Source: Takakia lepidozioides (taxonomy: Eukaryota > Streptophyta > Takakiopsida > Takakiales > Takakiaceae). From it: a stretch of 64,000 nt of DNA. Positions 55,805 to 64,000 of this stretch are shown here, one piece after another. Every line of letters begins with the position of its first letter. Position 1 is the stretch's first letter. The stretch lies in contig CM060731.1 in assembly GCA_030704615.1 (NCBI GenBank), forward strand, positions 8,246,001 to 8,310,000, given 5' to 3'. The notes under the pieces are model-generated. The model was not told where the DNA came from and ran no database searches. It saw only the letters and a program-made list of their open reading frames with translations. Made by a program: the position numbers and the translations under genes.

Positions 55805-55917
55805 TGATGGCTTTGTGGTGTGTGTGCCCGGGTTTATGAGGTCTCCGAGTTTGAATTTTGAACTCTGATATTCTGGATTTTTCACGCTACAAAATCCCTC
55901 CATTCATCTAGTTTCAT

Positions 55918-56041
55918 TTGTCGGTTGCTGAGTGCCCTCCGGGCACCCTCTAGTTTGCGTAGGGCCCACCCATGAAAGGGAGCAATAGCCGCAAGGCGAA
56001 GTGGCTCTTAGTTACGCCGGCCCCGGCCGGAGTCTTCTCTC
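55918..56041. mobile_element. 124-bp insertion with 11-bp target duplication
   Basis: TCTAGTTTCAT occurs on both sides (55907-55917 and 56042-56052). The GC-rich insert contrasts with its AT-rich surroundings and holds a CCGGCCCCGGCCGG palindrome. No clear inverted termini or tRNA-like boxes were seen, so the class is unknown. Confidence 0.45.
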
Positions 56042-56424
56042 TCTAGTTTCATCCATGCAAAGTAGCAGCTATGTGCCATAAAAAATGTAATATATCCACA
56101 ATATACTGAGAATACAGAAGATATAATCCATAGGTTCCACTCAAAAAAATACTTTTGCTCGAGTTAAAAAATTAAATAATAGGTCATGCACACATTAAAA
56201 TTTACAAATGAAATAACAAAATCAATTTTTCCAAATTTTCGAAAAGGTTGAGTCGTTGACTCTAGAAGCAAGCCTAAGTTATCATGTCACTTTAATCCGA
56301 CCCTGAAAGAGCTAGTAAATTATGTTTAGAAAATGGACACCAAGTTTTCAAAGATAATAATAATCATTGAAGGAGAGTATGGATGATAAGTTGTATTGTA
56401 TTGTATTTATTTATCAAACTTATA

Positions 56425-57415
56425 ACATTAAATGGTATCTAACGACATTAAGGTAGTAAGTGAATGCATAGTCAAAACTGCAAAACTACCTACTTCTATG
56501 TTTAAGGTCCAAGTTATTTTTAGCATTAAGATAGTATGTGAAAACAAAACTCGGTCAAGAGTGTTGGGCGGTTATTTGATTTTTTTGATATCAGGCGGTT
56601 ACGGATGTTTCACTTTAACTTTGTATTCACATCCTCCGGTTCCAGAGTTTTGGAGCTTTCTCATTTTTGATATCCTGCTGGTTAACAATAAATATAAAAT
56701 TTAAGCCTATGCAGTTATGGACAAATGGACTTTATCTCTAGATGGTATCCGGCGGATCAGTATCCGGTTATTCAAACAAGTCATGGTTTATTTTATGATG
56801 TAAAATAAACCAAAAATTAAAATCTAAAGTAAAAATACTAATGAAAAATAATAAAATTATTTGTATCACAGAGTTTCATTAGGAGCTGAACCATAATCTG
56901 ACCTAAATTATATCACAGTTGAACATATTCGAGGTGTTCATCAACGTTATTCCATGCAAGATCCACAATCGCCGTCTCTCATAAGTCCTACGCTGCCTTC
57001 CTAATGATTGGAAATGAAATGAAGAGGTCCAGCATGCCACATCGTTTATGTAACCATATAACCTGTTAGTAACCTCCGGTTAAAAGGGCGGATATAAAGG
57101 TTCATAACCTGCCTCTTGTGGGCCACTAGTTCCAGATCAAAACAAATATAAAAGAAAAACAAAACCACGGGTTCTCAACCGGATCCGGTTATCCGAGCTA
57201 TTCATATAAGGCGGTTCCCAACGGAGGCGGATATTTAAATTTTTGACCTCCGGCAGATCCACATATATATATCCGGGTTGGGATCGGCCGGGGGTTTGAG
57301 ACAGAATCAAATATCCTCCCACCACTGGTCAAAACCGGTGAAAACAAAACTACCTATTTCTAAGGTTAAAGATCAAGCTACTTTTAGAGTTAAGGTAGTA
57401 GTTGGCCAAAATAAA
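56425..57415. repeat. direct repeats of about 90 bp interrupted by an insertion
   Basis: The unit CAAAACTACCTACTTCTA..TTAAGGTCCAAG...ATTAAGATAGTATGTG is seen at about 56475-56540, partly at 56435-56475, and again at 57347-57412. The last copy is separated from the others by a hAT-like element. Confidence 0.55.
56559..57327. mobile_element. probable non-autonomous hAT element
   Basis: The left end GAGTGTTGGGCGGTT resembles the hAT element at 36260 (CAGTGTTGGGCGGTT). The right end CCTCCCACCACTG is its inverse with two mismatches. GTCAA occurs next to both ends, a partial 8-bp duplication. The inside has CCGGTTATCCG and CCTCCGG-type words but no coding sequence. A separate lone end CAGTGTTGGGCGGGTATG lies at 57504. 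Confidence 0.4.
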
Positions 57416-57599
57416 AGTGGATTTAAGCCTAAAACTCCTTCCACTTCATCCCTAGGAGTTCTAGCGCCCTGCCAAGGGAAAATCACTCCATTTGGGAAAA
57501 AACCAGTGTTGGGCGGGTATGTCACTGAGAACATGACCTACAAGCCCTGACTAACCATTATGGAAACCCATTAGTAGCCCGCCGCGCCCGGGCTTGTGA

Positions 57600-58100
57600 C
57601 ATGGGAGACTTCACAAACACGCAACGGTATATACGGAAAAGCAAAACGAAAACTGGACCCCCTACCCCTCGAGGCCACATCATTCAACCCTAAATCAGGT
57701 GGGGGGAAATCCGGCCACAAAGTGTGTGTCAACTGCCATAGATAGCATATAAAATTTAGCAAATTATGCCAAGTATTAAAATATATATATATTAAGAAAA
57801 AACAAAAGATGAGTCCAAAAGAGGCAGGTCGGTGGGCGCTCAAGGGTTAAATGTGTCTTATGCATGAGGCGGACATTGCCACCATTTTGCATTAAAATAT
57901 CAAGAACTCATATCTGGTACCTCATATCCCAAATGTACTTTATGAAAGAGCTTCAGGCAGATGCAAGCTAGAGTGTCTTAGTTTTAGCAGATGGTGACAC
58001 GTCGATGAGAGTCCATGATTTTTATTTTTTTGGAACATATTTTTTCAGTTTGATTCTTATAAATATAGACAATAGTATACTTAACATCTTTAGTAAAGTA
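57600..58100. other. no gene seen
   Basis: AT-rich intergenic DNA with short frames only. Confidence 0.4.
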
Positions 58101-58108
58101 TTCTTAGA

Positions 58109-58566
58109 GCCGGGTTCCATCGGCAGCTGCAAGCGCCCCCCCTTGAATTTAGTGAGGCACTATTGGTCCAAATAGCATATACCCTAAGGGGCGCCTCCAC
58201 GGAATCGCCACTTGCTAAGGGGCGCAAAAAAGCCGTCCCTTCACAATGGGCGGTCGAGTTTCACGGCGCCCCTAATTGACACCTTATCTTTTCCTACAGC
58301 AGGGCCCGCAGACTTACATAATACCATTGATTTCCATCCAAACTTAAGTGAAATTTAGCAGAGGGAATGATTTTTGATATTTTCATCCAAAACTTATATT
58401 AATTGTCCATTTACTATGTCATGGGCCCACAACAATTGGTGCCAAAGATTTCTGGAGGGGTGAATGGAAAGGTCCCATCGAACCACCCTTTCTCATTTTT
58501 AAGGGGCGATTCCCTCCTGGGGGCGCTTGCTTGGGGGGGCGCTTGGGAGTGCCCATGGAACCCGGC
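58109..58566. mobile_element. MITE-like fold-back element
   Basis: The left end GCCGGGTTCCATCGGCA pairs with the right end TGCCCATGGAACCCGGC (one or two mismatches). Internal GCGCCCCCCCTT/GGGGGGGCGC and AAGGGGCG/CGCCCC repeats extend the fold-back. It has no coding sequence. The target duplication is unclear, so the superfamily is not assigned. Confidence 0.5.
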
Positions 58567-58619
58567 CATGACCCCAAAATTATATATGTTATTTATTAAA
58601 AAATAATAATCTTTAATGG

Positions 58620-59590
58620 AAAAAAACTATTTTGGGGGTCAAATCCTAGAGTGTATGACCATTTGTCCATATACCAATTGGTTGTCCTAGATTATATGTT
58701 GTATATTTATTAGTAAAAGATGATATCCCAAAAACTCAAAAGATAATATGAAAAACACTTATTTTTTTGTGTATAAAAAAATCCATAGTTTGATAAAAAT
58801 TTGATAGATTTTCAAACTACTTTCACCTATTGAAACATTACACATTTCTATACATGGTTTTTTGTCCTTATCACAATTGGTTAGATTTAGATATGTTTTT
58901 TAGAGTTAATAGCACAAAAAACTGTGTCGATGACAAAACAATTCTTTGAGATTCAAAAGTCCATAGCATTCTTATAGTTCATCCAATTTGCAAATAAAAT
59001 TGTTATTGTAGGTCTTGTAGGTGGTAAACAAGAACCAATTTTATTTATAATAAAGATGAACTATCGTGAACAACAAAAAAGATAACATGAAGCACAATCA
59101 CTGGAAAACTGTCCGTCGATGACGTCCAAACTGAGACACTGTAGTCTGCAACTGCTAGATTCTTCACTTTCCAATATTATGTATATGATGCTATAAAAAT
59201 CAAGAGTTGTAAGTGTTGATTGAGTAAAGTTGATAAAAAACCCAATTTTAACCATAGTCGTATAAAATGACGTGATATGGCGTGAACACATCAGCATCCC
59301 ATCGGAAAAATTCCAAAATTACTTTTAGAAAGTACTTATGCGAAACTAAAATATTGTGCTCTACACCATGTTCCGAATGATCCATTAAAACTTGAAAGAA
59401 ATCCGGGAATATATGAAAGATACTACAGAAGGGAGTTGTAGGTATTATCTCATGAGAGACATGAAAGGCATGAGTCATGAGTGATGAAAGATAAAAAGAA
59501 GATAGAAATATATAGCAAAGAGAGATAGCTATTCGAGAGCTAATTATCCATATTTTCTCCAGAAAAAAACTAAGAGTGAAGATTTAGATC
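58620..59590. other. AT-rich intergenic sequence, no gene seen
   Basis: Long A/T runs and short frames only. Confidence 0.5.
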
Positions 59591-59593
59591 AGA

Positions 59594-59909
59594 ATTAGTC
59601 ACTCCACCGAAACCAACAGGAACACCACCATTATTTGAAGATCCCTTCTCTGGAGCCACACCCTCTTACTCTTTGCAAGAAAGACTAAGGGAGTTGGCAG
59701 GGGAGGAAGGAATAACATAGGAAACCAGACAGGAGGTGAACCCCTTGGCAAAGGACTTCGGAGAGTTCTTTGACCAGAATTGGCATGGTACTCCAAGAGG
59801 GGGAACTCCGGTTTCTGATACACGTGCCAATGAAGAAGATAATGGGGAAGAGACTAGAGAAGTTCAGACTCCCAAACTGCAACCCATCCAAGAGTTTGGT
59901 GAGTGAGGA
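59594..59909 (+). pseudogene. possible coding remnant, family unknown
   Basis: One frame reads KPTGTPPLFEDPFSGATPSY, a charged helix, one stop, then FGEFFDQNWHGTPRGGTPVS and an acidic stretch, ending at a stop in GTGAGTGAGG. It looks protein-like (Pro/Gly/acid-rich) and might be an N-terminal gag-like segment or a host exon ending at a GTGAGT donor (59899). No motif supports a function. Confidence 0.2.
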
Positions 59910-60029
59910 GGAGGATACCCAAGTCAAGAACTTGGAAGATGCAGCGTATGAAGTAGTAGAACCAACAGTGGCTATTGATACAGCTATCACCACGGCATCC
60001 TATGCAACCTATTGCAGCAGGGTCAAGTG

Positions 60030-61340
60030 ATATATAGTTGAATTTTCAATTACTGGCTGACAAAGGTGTAGGTTCAAGTAGATCAGGCGGTGAGCTTGGA
60101 TGGTTGATAATGTCAACACCTATTGCTTTGAATTTGCTGGGACCACAGGCCCTCCATCATTGGGAATGTTCCACAACAAGGGTTCATCAATGTTTATGAC
60201 AATGAGAAGAAATAAATGCCAGGAATATCGCATATAACCTTCATCTCTATGTGAAAGCTAACGCATGCCTGCAGCTCGACGCAGCAAGCTCACGCAGTAG
60301 AAGGCGCACCACCAGCTATGAGCTATGGCGTCCCCAATGTAGCTTTTGTTTTCCATCGATCATTCAATCTGTAACCTTCAATTTCCTTCCAACCCGTAGT
60401 TTTAATCTGTAAGCGACTGTTAGTGTGGAGCGTGATTGGGCAGTGAAGACGCGTTTGCCGACAGTGAGGACGGTAATATCTCTTAATCCTGGCTTACTTA
60501 GCCACTATGCGTGGCGGCCCTATAGCCACGGCTAACTAATTACGTCAGAACTAGCCAGCCATTGCTAGTGGTGGCTAACTAGCCACCAGTGTGGCTAGAG
60601 CCTTAGCTGTCTTTTATAAATATGTTGTGAATCCTAGAGTTAGGGTTCTGAAACCCTAAATTAAAACCAGTTTAATTAGATCACTCAAGGCCCTTGTTCA
60701 TATAGGTCATCGAATGAATTTTGATTTTTGCAGCATGTGCCTGCTTGGCAATTTCAGGACATCCATAGGAAATATTATGTCATTCCTGAGGTTTAAAGAG
60801 AGAGAGAATGTCATTTGTTTGCAATAGCCTTGTGGCCATGGACTCCGCGCTCAATTTGAGTGGAACATAAAGGGACAGAAACTACCTTTGTCAAGGACTG
60901 ACACCGGTAGTACGACTTACCTTGGAACAGACAATTGATCCGAGTTTTCTAGAAAAGGAATGCTCATGGTATGGAGACCCAACTCTTTCCCTTGGGCCCA
61001 AGAAACCTACCATTAAGGTATATTTTTTTTAAGCCTGTCGCAACCGTAGGATTGAAACAGGTCATAGATGGGGTTGTACGTAGGTAGAGACTAGAGACTC
61101 TCGACAGCCACCTCGCGGCAAGCACTCAACGTAGGTTTTGCTCGTAGAATGATCAGGCCTCTCTATCTCTTGGACCTCCTCCTTCCGTGATGAACACAAT
61201 CATCATCAACAATCCAACAAATTGCTCGTTTATAAGTTGTTGCAATGCCAAAATGGTTGTAATCACGCGCGTGAAGGCCATGAAGAGGACCAAGGCCACA
61301 AGAATATTATGCCTGTAGGTTTGGGCTGTAGGCTTGGGCC
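60030..61340. other. intergenic; cluster of TAGCCAC/GTGGCTA inverted words at 60480-60610
   Basis: No gene is seen. At about 60483-60602 the words TTAGCCAC, GTGGCTAACTAGCCAC and GTGGCTAG recur in both orientations and could fold, perhaps as a decayed MITE. Confidence 0.35.
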
Positions 61341-61345
61341 CAATA

Positions 61346-61470
61346 GGTTTACACGAGGAGGCCCAATTCCTTGAAAATTATATTTTAATCAGTTCGTTCA
61401 GCCCGATTGTGAGCCCAAAAGCTCTAGTCTTGGGCCCATGATTTCTTGGGCCCGGGCCCTCGTGTAAACC
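61346..61470. repeat. 125-bp fold-back element
   Basis: GGTTTACACGAGGAGGCCCAA at the left pairs with TTGGGCCCGGGCCCTCGTGTAAACC at the right, apart from a small bulge. It is MITE-like. No clear target duplication is found. Confidence 0.5.
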
Positions 61471-61499
61471 GGCTCTAAGTTACTGGATTTTCTTAATGA

Positions 61500-62330
61500 G
61501 TCATTCCCAGTGTGCTGATCTGTGTACTTTATAGCCAAGTAGTGGGCTATTGCTACATTCCACCCTCATGAGAAAAGGTCGAAATAAATATAATTTTATG
61601 CATGTCCTATATGCTTCTGTAATACCAGATATGCAATGTTGGTGAGGTGCATTTATCTTAATGAGATCTAATTGAGAGAGAGAAATTGCAATATTTACAT
61701 GTGGATTGAATAATTGTGAATTGTGGGCTGTAGCTCCCAGGTTTCCTTCTTACAAAAATAAGTAAATAAAAAAAATGGAGAAAGAAGTCATTGAATACTC
61801 ATAATTTTTTTGTTATACGAAATTTTGTAAAATATCTAAATTGAAATTCTATAATATTAATGTACTTATAAATATCTTATTGTATTGTTTTGTTTTCTTT
61901 ACTTTAAAAAATAGGGGAAGATAATGAAGGGAGTGTAATTCCAATCAGGGTGACACCAAAGGGAGTGTCACTCCACTAGGTGTACCCAACTATCACCCGC
62001 CCAACACCTGCCTAGTACTACCCAATACCAGCCAAAAATGAAGAACCAGTTGCATACAGCATACGTGCATACCCAGACCTTGGACACCTCTATTACCTAT
62101 AACCGTTGGTAATCTGAATCCAATAAATTTTGAAGTCGGAGCCACGGGTGGTCTGCTCTCCAGATCGGAGATTGAAAACAGCAAATGTTCAGGAAGCAAA
62201 TGTTCAGGAATCTCTTCGTTGACACTTCACAAAATTCATGAATGATTTATATCTCCTGGTCAGGGGACTTCATGGGGCCGGCTGTCCGTCGGCACCCATG
62301 CCCGCATGTATGACCCATGCCCGCATGTAT
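61500..62330. other. intergenic sequence, no gene seen
   Basis: AT-rich. It contains a direct repeat CCCATGCCCGCATGTATG (62295 and 62313) just before the SINE insertion site, and no frame with a recognisable pattern. Confidence 0.4.
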
Positions 62331-62343
62331 GTTCTTCATCTAC

Positions 62344-62531
62344 CGACAATCAAGTTGTAGCCAAGTTGGTAATGGGCACATACCACCTCGGAAGTGGTTG
62401 TGGGTTCAATCCACCCTTGGTGTCACAAAGGTGTCCACCTTTCTAGAGAAGGCAGTAACCCTTGGGAGGGTGAAGAGAAGAGGCACCATAATTTACGCTT
62501 CCTTTGGGAGGCGTCAAATATTATTATTATT
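62344..62531 (+). mobile_element. tRNA-derived SINE with 13-bp target duplication
   Basis: The head has an A-box TAGCCAAGTTGG (62358-62369) and a B-box GGTTCAATCC (about 62403-62412). The body is about 100 bp and the tail is ATTATTATTATT-like. The 13-bp direct repeats GTTCTTCATCTAC flank it (62331-62343 and 62532-62544). These are the marks of L1-type reverse-transcribed insertion of a RNA polymerase III transcript. Confidence 0.8.
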
Positions 62532-62544
62532 GTTCTTCATCTAC

Positions 62545-64000
62545 AGTGAGCAAATCTTTTGACAGAGGGACTGGGGTAAGTTCATTTGGAATCTTGTTTG
62601 CTTCCAGCTTTTTTATTCGAATTTCTCATGCCATTAAGTTTGGATTTGGGTTTCAGTCTTGTTCATTTGAATTCCTTGATTTCCATCTATAACTCCACTG
62701 CTGCCTGTCACAATGCCACGCTAGGACATATTTGAGCAATTTGTCTGTATTCCTGCAACATGAAGTGTCAGGTGAATATGTAGCCTGTCACCAGTAAAAG
62801 GCAAGCTCTTTCCTGGCGTGTCAATGCAAAGGCATAGGTGAAAATAGAACCGGCATACTGAAATGTGCACAAACCTGTCAAATTCCCGTCAAATCTCATC
62901 ACTGACCTGGATGATTTGATCACAAGGTCTGGGCCTTAATCATTTGGGCCTGTAGGGAGACAACATTATTGGAGAAATTCCATATACGCAGAGAACTGGT
63001 TCCTTCAACTTCTCTGACATGGCTACTGCATCAATCTTCCTATCCACCAAGTGCATATCTATACGTGTTCAGAAAACGCAACTTGGAAAGGGCGTCCTAT
63101 TGAGGCATAGGTATGTAGGCTGGTACTGCCGACTATCACCACCACTATGAAACAAGCATCCATACAGAATACCCATCAGACAAAACTTGACTAGTGCAGA
63201 CTACGGATATTTTTACGTGATCTTTACAGGACCTTCCTGACATTTCCTCTATCTCATGGTTAGGGGCATTTGTAGACTTTTCCATTGCCACTTTCACTTA
63301 ACTGATTTGCACACAAAAGCTGCTATAGCAGATCACATTCACAAATATATTTGTCAATGTTGTATAGGCCTGGTTTCTCTGCATCACTAAAGCAAAGGGC
63401 ATATCTGACCCCTAAGTTGACCCTACATCAACCCGGATTTGCATATCAAGAAAGCAAATCCTTGCAAATGGGGACAGAACTGACATATTAACCACCCTCA
63501 CTACCTGTAACATGTTCTAACTCCTTAACTTCTCTGCGTAGATAGGTGAGCATGTGCTTCTGTTGACTGTGAAGTACCTGGGGAGTATGACACACCTAAT
63601 ACAGGTATACCAGATTGTAGAATTCGCCCCCACACCCCGCGTCCCCTTCTCATGGTATGCTCCAGGCAGTTCATATGTACTTCGAAAACTTGAAGTCACT
63701 TCTTTTAATGCCACCAACGTGCTAGGATGCAGAGTTTAAACTCGGTGACACTGGCGCTGGTATGCAGACAGTACATGTCAATAAGCAGCAGACCAAAATA
63801 CAAAGGCTAACATAGTAAAGGGGGCCAGCCAACATGACATCTGTCTATCCACAGGGAATGTAACGATTAAAACTATAAGACAATGTGAGTGAAGCAACAC
63901 ATTGTGGCGAATACATGTTATCTGACATGTTACAAAAGTGCCTTTCACACGAGCTATTTGGTAACCTGGCTACAGATGAATGGATGACGCTTTGAACCAG
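62545..64000. other. intergenic sequence, no gene recognised
   Basis: Only short frames occur on both strands. No motif, repeat or transposon end was identified up to the window edge. Confidence 0.4.

Overview
The window looks like nuclear DNA of a land plant. The evidence is GT-AG introns of about 70-130 bp, CACTA and hAT DNA transposons, Ty3/gypsy elements of plant chromovirus and Tat-like type, fragments of pentatricopeptide-repeat (PPR), OSB and plastidic sugar-transporter genes, and one intact EG45-like gene. The density of nested transposons points to a large genome. A non-seed plant (lycophyte, fern or bryophyte) is possible but is only a guess. Almost all coding material is decayed; only the EG45-like gene at 54906-55735 (-) looks intact.

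Layout. 1-3450: a minus-strand retrotransposon gag-like fragment, a tandem array of hairpin repeats (1404-1765), and sequence without a recognisable gene. 3467-8805: remains of a multi-exon gene with ParB-like and possibly DNA-methylase-like motifs, followed by two FCP1/NIF-type HAD phosphatase-like gene copies. 8832-14024 and 15540-20446: two related CACTA elements with perfect 3-bp target duplications (TAT and GGT). Neither shows a transposase. They carry captured host-gene pieces: four exons of a plastidic glucose transporter-like gene in the first, and PPR plus OSB (PDF-motif) fragments in both. 14028-15539, 20447-20604 and 51914-52972: exons of a third FCP1-like copy, split by the second CACTA element and by a 31.3-kb retrotransposon nest.

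The nest (20605-51908) is a chromovirus flanked by ACCCC duplications that fall inside an FCP1-like exon. A Tat-like Ty3/gypsy element with 3.4-kb LTRs (LTR-B) inserted into the chromovirus 5' LTR (duplication GCAGC). A further LTR-B copy inserted in opposite orientation at the RNase H/integrase junction (duplication CGGGA/GGGGA). A 5.6-kb hAT element (duplication GTATTGCC) then inserted into one LTR-B. The chromovirus gag-protease-RT-RNase H segment (42282-45459) is now inverted relative to its integrase and LTRs. The duplications pair up only if this segment was flipped by recombination between oppositely oriented LTR-B copies.

52976-64000: mostly intergenic, with the EG45-like gene, a probable non-autonomous hAT element, a MITE-like fold-back element, a tRNA-derived SINE with a 13-bp target duplication, and several short inverted repeats. 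The host sequences do not form a proven pathway. The ParB-like gene next to a cluster of three FCP1-like genes is the most unusual gene neighbourhood and is described as inference.
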